Shown piece after piece: positions 1 to 7,017 of a stretch of 11,025 nucleotides of DNA. A model generated the notes under the pieces. The model worked only from the letters and a program-made list of their open reading frames with translations. It had not been told where the DNA came from and ran no database searches. How positions within the stretch are numbered: position 1 is the stretch's first letter; each line of letters begins with the position of its first letter. The stretch is from Vulcanimicrobiota bacterium. GTDB lineage: Bacteria; Vulcanimicrobiota; Vulcanimicrobiia; Vulcanimicrobiales; Vulcanimicrobiaceae. Made by a program: the position numbers and the translations under genes. Where the stretch lies: positions 1-11,025 of the forward strand of contig PMUE01000255.1 of the NCBI GenBank assembly GCA_003167055.1, given 5' to 3'.

Positions 1-318
1 GGTGCGATTGCGATTGTCGGTCGCAGCATCAATCACGACCGCCATTCCGTGCGGGCCGTAGCCCTCGTACCGCAGTTCCTCGATCTCTTTTTCACCCGCG
101 CCGCTCGCACGCGCAATCGCGCGTTTGACGTTGTCGGAGGGCATGTTGTGTTCGCGCGCCTTCTCGACCGCGATCTTGAGCCGGTGATTGGATTCGGGAT
201 CCGGCGATCCTGATTTTGCGGACAGCGTGATCTCGCGGCTCAGCCGCGTAAAGAGCGCGCCGCGCTGCGCGTCGGTTTTGCCCTTGTCGAGCTTGATGTT
301 TTGCCACTTACGACCCAT
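1..318 (-). CDS. yebC: YebC/PmpR family transcriptional/translation regulator, C-terminus cut by window edge
   Basis: The first 106 residues are visible. They match the N-terminal part of the YebC/PmpR family: the opening MGRKWQNIK, then the LFTRLSREIT helix (about residues 23-32), the NMPSDNVKRAI segment, and the signature run RYEGYGPHG followed by TDNRNRT at the edge. Family members are DNA-binding regulators, and some have been shown to help ribosomes through difficult peptide motifs. They are cytoplasmic and usually about 240-250 aa, so more than half is missing here. The start is ATG at 318, preceded by a good ribosome site (GAGAAGG, 326-332) with a 7-base spacer. The opening lacks the usual His-Ser before Lys-Trp, a small variation. 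It lies 18 bases after the glycosyltransferase stop on the same strand and probably shares its transcript. Family assignment is secure; the regulated targets cannot be told. Confidence 0.95.
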   Translation of the reverse strand, partial: MGRKWQNIKLDKGKTDAQRGALFTRLSREITLSAKSGSPDPESNHRLKIAVEKAREHNMPSDNVKRAIARASGAGEKEIEELRYEGYGPHGMAVVIDAATDNRNRT

Positions 319-325
319 ACGATTG

Positions 326-332
326 CCTTCTC
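326..332 (-). promoter_or_regulatory. Ribosome binding site of yebC
   Basis: GAGAAGG on the minus strand, 7 bases before the ATG at 318. It supports this start and independent initiation of yebC even though the gene follows the glycosyltransferase by only 18 bases. Confidence 0.7.
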
Positions 333-336
333 TTCG

Positions 337-3300
337 TTATCCCGGACCCACAATCCACGTTTTGAACCACATCCGCCAGTCCCATTGCTCCCACGAGATC
401 GGAACCGCCGCGAGGATCGGATAGAAGAACACGAAGGCGCCGGCGATCAGCACCACCGTCGCAATGGTAGCGCCGAGTGCCACGGAGCGGCTGGTGCGGT
501 CACCGCGCTGCTTGGCCCATACCCACAGCTGCTGCAGCACGATCGCGTTGCACAAACAGATCAGTGGGATATCCACATAAAAATGGTAGGCAAAGGTGAT
601 GCGCGGGGACTTCACCCACGGCAGCCACTGCAAGAGATAGGTGATGACGATGAGCGCGTAGGCTTTATTCTTACGTATCCACGCAAGCGCGGCGACGATG
701 GGCACGGCAATGAGCCCGAGCCACATCAAGATCGGGTTGGGCATCGAGGTGATCTCCTCGACACAGCAGCCCTTCGGATCGTTCTTGTCGGCACGGCCAT
801 CGTGGTAGTAGTACGCGATCGGAACGTAGTCGAGCGGCCACTCCCAGAACTTCGAGGAATAGGGGTGCGTCGCCACCAGCTTGTCGTGATATTCGAACAT
901 CGTGTACTGACGGTTTACGACGTCATTGAAGTTGTGAATTTCGTTGGGATCGGGCGACTGGCGCACCAGGTCGGGCACCCAAGCCAGCGCGTAGACCGTT
1001 GCGCTGATAAAGAGAATCGTCGCCAACGCGCCGTCGAGGCGGAAGCCGCGCGGGTTGCCCCACAGCGCCGGCTTTTTCGCGGCGACATAGCGCTGCAGCC
1101 AGACGCAGATTAGCACCACGAAGCTGACGCCGAAACCCATGACGCCGTACCACTTCGAACTGACCAGCAGCCCGAGGGCGATGGTGAAAACCACCAGCCA
1201 CAGGGTCGCGGACGATCCGCGCTCGCGGCGATCATCGGCGCGAATCTCATTTTGCTCGTAGGTCGCGCTGCCGTCGGGCGTATCGTAGGTGACGCTCGGA
1301 TCGGCACGATAGCTCAGCGTGAAATCCTCGCCCGAATAAACTAACGCACCGGCGCGATTCGCCGATTTGTTGCCGACGCTAATACGCGGCTTTCCGCTCG
1401 TGCCTTGGATGCTGCCGCCGTCGGGCGCGTAAAGCGAGCGGTTTGGCCCATCAACGAGCGCATACGAACCGTCGGGGAACGTATACTCTTGCGCGCCGTC
1501 GGCGAACCAACCGCGAAAGAGCCAATAGCGCAGCGCGAGGTAGACGCCGAGCGCGACGTACAGCGTCACGACGGTGCTCGAGGGTGCATCGAGATGCGAC
1601 GCCGGCTTCACCGCAAAGGTCCAGAGCAAATCCCACAGCCCGACGATGATGAGACCGACGGCCACGGAGGCGCCGGCCGCAGCCGCGTAGGCCCACGCCG
1701 GAATGACCGTATGCGTGCGCGACTCGACCTGCGATGCGATCCAAAACCGATAGAACGCGTACACCGCGCCGAGCGAGAAGACGACGACGAAACCTTCGGG
1801 CGTACCGATGCGCGACTGCACGAAGTGCATGCCGTCGCACAATAAGAAGAACGCCGCAATCGAGGCGAAGAGCGTCGAGCCGGTCACGCGCTTAGCAAAA
1901 GCGTAGAGCAGCATGATCACGATCGCGCCGAAGACGACGTCGAGAAAACGCCAGCCCCACGAGGTGTCGCCGTGACCGAGTCCGCCGAACAGCATGACCG
2001 AGAGCGTTATCAGCAGCTTGGTCAGCGGCGGGTGCGTGTTCTCGTAGATACGCATGTTCTTGAGATACTCTTCAGCGGCGCGCGCGAAGTAGATCTCATC
2101 GAAGATCTTGTCTTTCGGATACCAATACCGGAAGAACGAAAGCAGGAAACTCACGACACCGAACACGCCCATCGCGACGTAGTCGACCGTGGTCATAATC
2201 GACAGGCCTTCGCGCGGCGTGAAGTAGTCGCGCACGCGCTTGAACCAGGGTTTGGTCTCGGTTTCTTCGTCTTCGCTTTCCGCCGCTGCGCCGGCCGCCT
2301 TCGGGGCGCGGGCAGGAACGCTCACGGCGTCGGGCGCCGAGCCGAGATAGGCGTAGCCGAGCGCGAAGAACGTGCCGACCGCAATGATCGCGTAGAACGA
2401 GTTGAGCGGACCCCACAGATCACGCGAGTCGATTCCAGGCGTATGATTGGTCACCACCGAGAGAAATTGCAGCGCGTAGATCTGGTTCGCGAAGAGCACG
2501 ATGCTCAGGACGATCGCGCCCCACAAGTAGCGCCGGGCGATCGGAATGCATGCCGCGCAAAAGAGCACGGCATCGAAGCTATAGCGCTCGTGCATGCGGG
2601 TGGAAAGGATGAAGAACGCCAGCAGCGCGATCGCGCAGGATTCCATGAACGCCGACGCCGTGCGCTCTTGCAGGTAGCGCCACACCACGAGCCCCAGCGA
2701 TGCTATGACTAACGCAATGCCCCACACGTACTGGGGGAGCTGGAGCGGACCCCAACTGGGGATCAGCATGCTGTCTTTGGTCCACATCTCGCCACGGATC
2801 GCCCAAAGATTAAACGCGTTGACCGTGTTGTAGTCGTACACGCTCGAGCCGAATTCGTACCGCTGCAGCAGCCACTGCAGCGCCGCGATCGGGTTGGCGG
2901 TCGGGTGGAACGGCAGCACCAGGAGAATCGAAAACAGGAAGGCTGCGAGGATGCCGGCAGCTGTAGCGTAGAGGCGGTCGCGGCGGCGCGCGGAGTCGGC
3001 AAACGCGAACGCAAGGAACAGTACGATCAGCACCGCTGCCTGCGGCTTGATCAGCAGCGAGTAGGCCAGGCTGACCCAGGCCGCCGGAATCGCCCACGAA
3101 AACGTTCCGATCGGCGTATCGTCGCTCTTTAAAAGAAGATACGCGCCAAGGAGGGCAAAGCCGCCGGCGACCGAGTCGATCTGTCCCCAGTCGGCCGAGT
3201 TCATGATCGTCGCGGGGTTGAGCAAATAGACCGCGGCCGCGCCCAGCGCAATTGCCGGCGCAGCGAAGCGCCGGCCGATGGTGTAAATCAGCCAACCGAC

Positions 3301-3639
3301 GCCGAGGTCGGCCAGCACCGCGGGCAACTTGACCACGACGCGCAGCAGGTTGTACTGCGGATCCATCGCCCGGAACGGTGCCCATAGGTGCCCGAAGACC
3401 GCGAGAATGTAGAAATAGCCGGGCGGATAATCGGCGAAAGTCGTCTTGGCATAGAAGTGCGACAAACCGTTGTCGAGCAGCGAGATCGTCCAGGCCACAA
3501 ACGTGGTGACGTCGGTCGCGAATCCGGTCGATCCGATGAACAGCAAACGCAAGCCGAGGCTCCCGAGGAGCAGCAGCGGGAGTGCGTACGGGAGCGTGCG
3601 CTCCCAGACGGACGTTTGGACGTTCGTCCTGGCGTTCAC
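337..3639 (-). CDS. Giant two-module GT-C glycosyltransferase: N-terminal GT-C module fused to PMT (phospholipid carrier-dependent) mannosyltransferase module
   Basis: An 1100-aa polytopic membrane protein with two catalytic-looking halves. Residues about 15-435 form a GT-C module: Asp43 after the first membrane helix, DYPPGY (70-75), NSADWGQID (147-155), IKPQ (197-200) and RMHERY (348-353), as in lipid-linked-sugar mannosyltransferases. A charged linker (about 434-480, Ala/Glu rich) follows. Residues about 485-1095 are a PMT module: FDEIYFARAAEEY with the Asp-Glu pair (514-515), THPPLTK (535-541), QSRIGTPEGF (608-617), SSKWYG (827-832), YSSKFWEWPL (927-936), MPNPILMW (966-973) and RITFAYHF (1013-1020). 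PMT enzymes move a sugar, usually mannose, from polyprenyl phosphate to an acceptor outside the cytoplasm. Two additional helices and a soluble segment (about 706-810) sit inside the PMT half. The start is GTG at 3639 with GGAGG 11 bases upstream. Sugar and acceptor cannot be told from sequence. It follows the polyprenyl synthase by 18 bases. Confidence 0.9.
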   Translation of the reverse strand: MNARTNVQTSVWERTLPYALPLLLLGSLGLRLLFIGSTGFATDVTTFVAWTISLLDNGLSHFYAKTTFADYPPGYFYILAVFGHLWAPFRAMDPQYNLLRVVVKLPAVLADLGVGWLIYTIGRRFAAPAIALGAAAVYLLNPATIMNSADWGQIDSVAGGFALLGAYLLLKSDDTPIGTFSWAIPAAWVSLAYSLLIKPQAAVLIVLFLAFAFADSARRRDRLYATAAGILAAFLFSILLVLPFHPTANPIAALQWLLQRYEFGSSVYDYNTVNAFNLWAIRGEMWTKDSMLIPSWGPLQLPQYVWGIALVIASLGLVVWRYLQERTASAFMESCAIALLAFFILSTRMHERYSFDAVLFCAACIPIARRYLWGAIVLSIVLFANQIYALQFLSVVTNHTPGIDSRDLWGPLNSFYAIIAVGTFFALGYAYLGSAPDAVSVPARAPKAAGAAAESEDEETETKPWFKRVRDYFTPREGLSIMTTVDYVAMGVFGVVSFLLSFFRYWYPKDKIFDEIYFARAAEEYLKNMRIYENTHPPLTKLLITLSVMLFGGLGHGDTSWGWRFLDVVFGAIVIMLLYAFAKRVTGSTLFASIAAFFLLCDGMHFVQSRIGTPEGFVVVFSLGAVYAFYRFWIASQVESRTHTVIPAWAYAAAAGASVAVGLIIVGLWDLLWTFAVKPASHLDAPSSTVVTLYVALGVYLALRYWLFRGWFADGAQEYTFPDGSYALVDGPNRSLYAPDGGSIQGTSGKPRISVGNKSANRAGALVYSGEDFTLSYRADPSVTYDTPDGSATYEQNEIRADDRRERGSSATLWLVVFTIALGLLVSSKWYGVMGFGVSFVVLICVWLQRYVAAKKPALWGNPRGFRLDGALATILFISATVYALAWVPDLVRQSPDPNEIHNFNDVVNRQYTMFEYHDKLVATHPYSSKFWEWPLDYVPIAYYYHDGRADKNDPKGCCVEEITSMPNPILMWLGLIAVPIVAALAWIRKNKAYALIVITYLLQWLPWVKSPRITFAYHFYVDIPLICLCNAIVLQQLWVWAKQRGDRTSRSVALGATIATVVLIAGAFVFFYPILAAVPISWEQWDWRMWFKTWIVGPG

Positions 3640-3650
3640 GGTAAGACGGG

Positions 3651-3655
3651 CCTCC
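3651..3655 (-). promoter_or_regulatory. Ribosome binding site supporting the GTG start of the glycosyltransferase
   Basis: GGAGG on the minus strand, 11 bases before the GTG at 3639 and just after the TGA of the polyprenyl synthase gene (3658-3660). It supports the GTG over later in-frame starts. The first membrane helix begins about residue 16 from this start. Confidence 0.6.
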
Positions 3656-3657
3656 GG

Positions 3658-4554
3658 TCAGCCGACAGGTTCGGCGAGCGTTTCGAGCAGGTAATCGCGC
3701 AACGTACGATTGGGATGGCGTTCCACGACGGCCATAGGTTCTGCAACGGCACGCATCGCCGCCTCTCGGGCGCCAAGTTCTTCGAGCGCCTCGACCACCC
3801 GCGCCACCTCGGTGCTATCGAGCGCACGTTGCGATCGGTACGCGGCGGCGACGACCTCACGGGCGGGTGAGGGCGGCCGGGCGAGCGCCCACGCGACCGG
3901 AAAACTCCACTTGCGCCGCAACAGATCCCCGGCGACCGCCTTCCCCGTGCGGTCGGCCGACGCCCAGATTCCGAGCAAGTCGTCGCGCACTTGGAACGCC
4001 ATCCCGTAGGCGCGCCCGACCTTTGCGTAGCCCTCGACGCGTTCGGCGTCCGCTCCGGCGCAGCACGCGCCGAGCGCACACGCGGCTTCGAACAGCGCGG
4101 CGGTCTTACACGCAATCATCACGTCGTAATCAGCGAGATCCACGTGCGGTTCACTTTCGAACTGTAAATCCAGCGATTGTCCGTCGCACATCGTGCGGTG
4201 CGCGCCGTGCAGCCGTTCGATCACGTCGAGTGCGCGCGTCGGACCGAGGAGGGTCTTTGCGCGCATCAGCGTTAGAAAACTGAGCGCGCACATCGCATCG
4301 CCAGTATTGACCGCCTGGGCGATACCGTAGACGCTCCACAGTGTGCGGCGACCGTGACGAAATTCATCCCGATCTTCGATGTCGTCGTGCACCAGCGAGT
4401 AGTTGTGCAAGAGTTCGACCGCGGCAGCAGCATCAAGCGCGTTCTCGATCGGACCGCCCTCGGATTCGCAAATGCGCATGAGCATCGTCGGGCGCAGGCG
4501 CTTGCCGCGCCGTGCCGGCCCGTGCGGCGGATAACCAAAGTGGTAGGCGAGCAT
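3658..4554 (-). CDS. Trans-type polyprenyl (geranylgeranyl-like) diphosphate synthase
   Basis: 298 aa from the ATG at 4554. Class I isoprenyl diphosphate synthase, which condenses IPP with an allylic diphosphate. Visible motifs: GKRLRP (17-22, substrate binding), the first Asp-rich motif HDDIEDRDEFRHGR (56-69), Gln-Val-Arg-Asp-Asp-Leu-Leu-Gly-Ile-Trp (188-197) as the second, and TGKAVAGDLLRRK (203-215). The second motif is DDLLG rather than DDxxD, a variant I know from other bacterial synthases. The ATG is suspiciously late: family members normally have 30-40 residues before GKRLRP. In-frame sequence upstream (4555-4632) reads like the missing N-terminal helix, but it contains no ATG, GTG, TTG or CTG. 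A strong GGAGGAG site at 4640-4646 lies 7 bases before an in-frame GTC at 4632. Product chain length cannot be read from sequence. It follows ispH, whose product feeds it. Confidence 0.9.
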   Translation of the reverse strand: MLAYHFGYPPHGPARRGKRLRPTMLMRICESEGGPIENALDAAAAVELLHNYSLVHDDIEDRDEFRHGRRTLWSVYGIAQAVNTGDAMCALSFLTLMRAKTLLGPTRALDVIERLHGAHRTMCDGQSLDLQFESEPHVDLADYDVMIACKTAALFEAACALGACCAGADAERVEGYAKVGRAYGMAFQVRDDLLGIWASADRTGKAVAGDLLRRKWSFPVAWALARPPSPAREVVAAAYRSQRALDSTEVARVVEALEELGAREAAMRAVAEPMAVVERHPNRTLRDYLLETLAEPVG

Positions 4555-4618
4555 ATCCGCAATCGCGGCCGATCCGCCGTACTCGCGGACACACTCGCTG
4601 AGGTGGGCTTCGAAACGC

Positions 4619-5461
4619 TCAGACGGGTTGACGAGTGAGCTCCTCCATGCGCGCCTGCACTTGATCGACCAGCCATCCTGGCGTCGACGCGCCGGACATC
4701 AGGCCGGCGACCGTAACACCGTCGAACCACTCGGGCCGCAGTTCATCGGGACCCTCGATATGGTGCGAACGCGCGCCGTGTGTTTCGGAAAGCTCGGCAA
4801 GGTGCTTGGTGTTGGCCGACGTCTTGCCGCCAACCACGACCATCACCTCGACCTCGTCGGCCAGACGCAGCGCTTCGCTCTGCCGATTGTTCGTGTCGGT
4901 GCAGATCGTGTTGACCGCGCGCACTTCGTAATACTTCTCGCTTAATGCTTTGACGATATCGCTGAAGCGCTCGCGCGAGTAGGTCGATTGCACGACGACG
5001 CCCATGCGGCTGCCACGCGGTAACTTCGCGACGTCTTCGACGGTCTCGATGCACCACGCGCCCGGCACGTGACTGAGCGTGCCTTTGACTTCCGGGTGCA
5101 GCGGATCGCCGATCACGATGATCTTGTAACCCTCGGCCTTGAGCTTCTCGGCCTGCACGTGAATCTTGGTCACCATCGGGCAGGTTGCATCGATGATTTC
5201 GAGGCCCTTGGTCTGCGCTTTTTCGAAAACTTCGACGGGAAGGCCGTGGGCGCGCACAAACAGTGCGCCGCTCTCGACGTCGTCGACGCTCGCAGCATTG
5301 CGCAAGCCGCTCGCTTCGAGCGTTGCAACGGTTTGCGGATTATGCACGACGTGACCGAGCGTGGTCACGTCGCTGCGCTGCGCAATCGCTTCTTCGGCTT
5401 TCTTCACTGTGATCGCGACGCCGAAGCAGAATCCCTGAACCTTAGCCTTGCGAATTTCCAT
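4619..5461 (-). CDS. ispH: 4-hydroxy-3-methylbut-2-enyl diphosphate reductase (IspH/LytB)
   Basis: 280 aa, near full length for the family. Last enzyme of the MEP isoprenoid pathway: it reduces HMBPP to IPP and DMAPP with an iron-sulfur cluster, in the cytoplasm. The three cluster cysteines are visible: Cys12 (GFCFGV), Cys94 (DATCPMVTK) and Cys187 (TICTDTNNRQ). Substrate-pocket residues are also present: GHVVHNPQ (36-43), RAHG (70-73), DPLHPEVKG (119-127) with His122 and catalytic Glu124, and SGASTP (256-261). The ATG at 5461 is supported by GGGAAAG (5467-5473) 5 bases upstream and by the conserved opening. It overlaps plsC by 20 bases. The cmk-plsC-ispH order is also found in other bacteria, notably clostridia, which supports all three calls. 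Its products are substrates for the polyprenyl synthase encoded next. Confidence 0.97.
   Translation of the reverse strand: MEIRKAKVQGFCFGVAITVKKAEEAIAQRSDVTTLGHVVHNPQTVATLEASGLRNAASVDDVESGALFVRAHGLPVEVFEKAQTKGLEIIDATCPMVTKIHVQAEKLKAEGYKIIVIGDPLHPEVKGTLSHVPGAWCIETVEDVAKLPRGSRMGVVVQSTYSRERFSDIVKALSEKYYEVRAVNTICTDTNNRQSEALRLADEVEVMVVVGGKTSANTKHLAELSETHGARSHHIEGPDELRPEWFDGVTVAGLMSGASTPGWLVDQVQARMEELTRQPV
4640..4646 (-). promoter_or_regulatory. Candidate ribosome site for a longer polyprenyl synthase, within the ispH 3' end
   Basis: GGAGGAG on the minus strand inside the last ispH codons. It is 86 bases from the only ATG of the next gene (4554), too far to serve it. It is 7 bases before an in-frame GTC (4632-4630), which would begin a 324-aa product with a normal N-terminal helix. 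GTC is not an accepted start codon, so this is either a base error (GTG expected), a non-canonical start, or coincidence with codons for Met-Glu-Glu-Leu in IspH. Confidence 0.35.
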
Positions 5462-6041
5462 CGATGCTTTCCCGTAAGGCCCAAATAGCGCCCATTACGT
5501 CATCGGTGAACTTCGCCAAGTCTTCGCGGGTTGCTTTCCGGTCTGCCGGCAGCGACATCGGTTTACCGAATACGACTTTGATCTCACCCAGCCGGCCGGC
5601 ATGGGCGCTCCCTATGATGCAGGCGGGCACCACCGGGGCGTTAGCGAGCGACGCCAACAGCGCGACGCCGGTCTGCGGCTCCTTGTCGCCGTGGACGTTG
5701 CGCCCGCCTTCGGGGAAGATGCCCACGCAGCCGCCGCCGCGTAGGATCTCGACGGAGCGCTTGATCGCCGCCCTGGCACTGCCCTGACGGTCGACCGGAT
5801 ACGCGCCGACCGCCGTAATGAGCGGTCCGAGGACGGGAATCTCAAAGAGCTCTTTTTTTGCCATGTAGCTGATCCGGCGCGGGCAACATGCGCCTAACAG
5901 CGGCGGATCGAGATTGGAGATGTGGTTGCAGGCGACGATGAGCGGTCCGCTCATCGGCACGTTTTTCTTCCCGTACGCGCGCAGCCGCCAGAACACACCA
6001 AATGTGCGAATCAGTCCCTTGGCGAGTCCGTAGAGGCTCAC
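5442..6041 (-). CDS. plsC: 1-acyl-sn-glycerol-3-phosphate acyltransferase (PlsC family)
   Basis: 199 aa, typical of compact bacterial PlsC proteins. Acylates lysophosphatidate to phosphatidate at the cytoplasmic membrane face. The catalytic NHISNLDPP block holds His40 and Asp45 (HxxxxD). It is followed by MAKKELFEIP (60-69), then GIFPEGGR (107-114), the glycerol-phosphate binding block, and VVPACIIG (137-144). No clear N-terminal membrane helix, so association is probably through amphipathic helices. The start is GTG at 6041, which overlaps the cmk stop as GTGA. No ribosome site stands in front of it, so translation is probably coupled to cmk. Substrate could be another lyso-lipid, but family and position beside cmk and ispH favour phospholipid synthesis. 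Confidence 0.93.
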   Translation of the reverse strand: MSLYGLAKGLIRTFGVFWRLRAYGKKNVPMSGPLIVACNHISNLDPPLLGACCPRRISYMAKKELFEIPVLGPLITAVGAYPVDRQGSARAAIKRSVEILRGGGCVGIFPEGGRNVHGDKEPQTGVALLASLANAPVVPACIIGSAHAGRLGEIKVVFGKPMSLPADRKATREDLAKFTDDVMGAIWALRESIDGNSQG

Positions 6042-6727
6042 CGCGCGCGCTCGACGAGGCCGGCAATCTCACTCACTACGTCGTCGACGCCGATCGAGCT
6101 GGAATCGACGACGTGCGCGTCCGGGGCGGGGGCCAGCGGCGAAACCGGGCGCTCGCGATCGAGGCGGTCACGTTCCTCGATCTCCTGCGCGAGCTGGTGC
6201 TCGCTAATATTGTCGCCGGCCGCGAGGAGTTGCGCGCGCCGGCGCTCGACACGCGCCTGCACTGAGGCGGTGAGAAAGATCTTCACTTGCGCAAACGGCA
6301 GGACCACGGTCCCGATATCACGTCCGGCCATGACGACCGGCCCCCCCGCGGAAATCTCGCGCTGGCTGCGCACCATCGCTTCGCGCACGCGCGCGTGCGC
6401 CGCGATCGTCGAGACGATCGCCGTAACTTGATTCGATTGCAGTGTCGCTTCGTCGAGTTCCGCGCCGGCGGCGACGATACGAAACCCAAGCGGGGCATCG
6501 GCATCGAGCGTGACCCTGACGTTAGCAGCCGTCCATAGGCGCACCAGCGCGCTCTCATTGTCGGCGTCGATGCCGCTGCGCAGCGCAAGAAATGCGAGCG
6601 CGCGATACATCGCCCCCGTATCCAAATACAAAATGCCCAACGCTTGCGCGAGCCGGAACGCGACCGTCGTTTTTCCCGACGCAGCGGGGCCGTCGATCGC
6701 GATTTGCAGGTGAGACGGGACGCTCAT
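6038..6727 (-). CDS. cmk: Cytidylate kinase
   Basis: 229 aa, the usual length. Phosphorylates CMP and dCMP with ATP in the cytoplasm. The P-loop is GPAASGKTT (residues 12-20). It is followed by the CMP-kinase signatures YLDTGAMYRA, GRDIGTVVLP with downstream KIFLTAS, and RDRLDRERPVSPL ending in the conserved DAHVVDSS. The ATG at 6727 was chosen because MSVPSHLQIAIDG leads straight into the P-loop as in other Cmk proteins; a longer in-frame reading from 6958 would run through the palindromic intergenic element and adds no family sequence. The ribosome site is weak (GGCGGGGCG just upstream). First gene of the minus-strand operon, about 50 bases after the structured element. No convincing promoter could be read. 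Confidence 0.96.
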   Translation of the reverse strand: MSVPSHLQIAIDGPAASGKTTVAFRLAQALGILYLDTGAMYRALAFLALRSGIDADNESALVRLWTAANVRVTLDADAPLGFRIVAAGAELDEATLQSNQVTAIVSTIAAHARVREAMVRSQREISAGGPVVMAGRDIGTVVLPFAQVKIFLTASVQARVERRRAQLLAAGDNISEHQLAQEIEERDRLDRERPVSPLAPAPDAHVVDSSSIGVDDVVSEIAGLVERAR

Positions 6728-6749
6728 GGTCGCCCCGCCGATTCGCCGA

Positions 6750-6767
6750 GGGGTCGCTTTACACCCC
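6750..6767. repeat. Small GC hairpin in front of cmk
   Basis: GGGGT (6750-6754) and ACCCC (6763-6767) can pair around an 8-base loop, 23 bases upstream of the cmk ATG. There is no T-run on either strand, so it does not look like an intrinsic terminator. It could tune cmk translation or be chance in GC-rich DNA. Confidence 0.3.
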
Positions 6768-6810
6768 GCGGCTAAGTCCAGTGACCTGTGATGCCAGGAT
6801 ATGTAATGAC

Positions 6811-6906
6811 GCTGTCCGCGTTCGGGATGAGACACGAGAAGTGATGAGCGACAAAAGGACGCCTTTGCGAGCGAAGAGCGACGTGGCTCGCCCGAACGCG
6901 GACAGC
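6811..6906. repeat. Hairpin A of the intergenic element
   Basis: The base is a perfect 16-bp inverted repeat (6811-6826 with 6891-6906). Above a small bulge, 6829-6836 pairs with 6882-6889 (7 of 8). The tip is AAAGG (6854-6858) with CCTTT (6862-6866) around a 3-base loop. The stretch 6837-6853 is largely unpaired and complements part of hairpin B. Confidence 0.8.
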
Positions 6907-6913
6907 CCTCCGG

Positions 6914-7017
6914 GCCATGGGCAGCACGGGCGCACTGGCATCGTTGCTCATCGGTCACAGAGCTACGACTATGCTCCCTCTTCGCGCCTCGCCAATCGCA
7001 CCCGTGGTGCCCATGAC
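6914..7017. repeat. Hairpin B of the intergenic element
   Basis: 6914-6934 pairs with 6997-7017: 17 of 21 Watson-Crick, one G-G mismatch (6924/7007), and three C-A or A-C oppositions that would be G-U wobbles on the minus strand. It is extended by TGGC (6936-6939) with GCCA (6991-6994). The interior also holds GAGC (6960-6963) with GCTC (6973-6976) around a 9-base loop. Confidence 0.7.

Noticed and set aside
301..1113. Long open reading frame of 270 codons on the plus strand
   Set aside because: It lies fully antisense to the glycosyltransferase gene, whose motifs are unmistakable. Its composition is Arg/His/Val-rich as expected from the reverse of GC-rich codons, and it has no family motif.
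1972..2712. Plus-strand open frame of 246 codons
   Set aside because: Antisense shadow of the glycosyltransferase gene, very rich in Arg, Glu and His, with no ribosome site or recognisable domain.
3958..3995. Second Asp-rich motif of the polyprenyl synthase lacking the third Asp
   Set aside because: DDLLG in place of DDxxD is a known variant in bacterial prenyl synthases and is not a sign of inactivity.
6728..6958. N-terminal extension of cmk beginning near 6958
   Set aside because: It would translate through the palindromic element, adds 77 residues without family similarity, and the ATG at 6727 leads directly into the P-loop at the usual distance.
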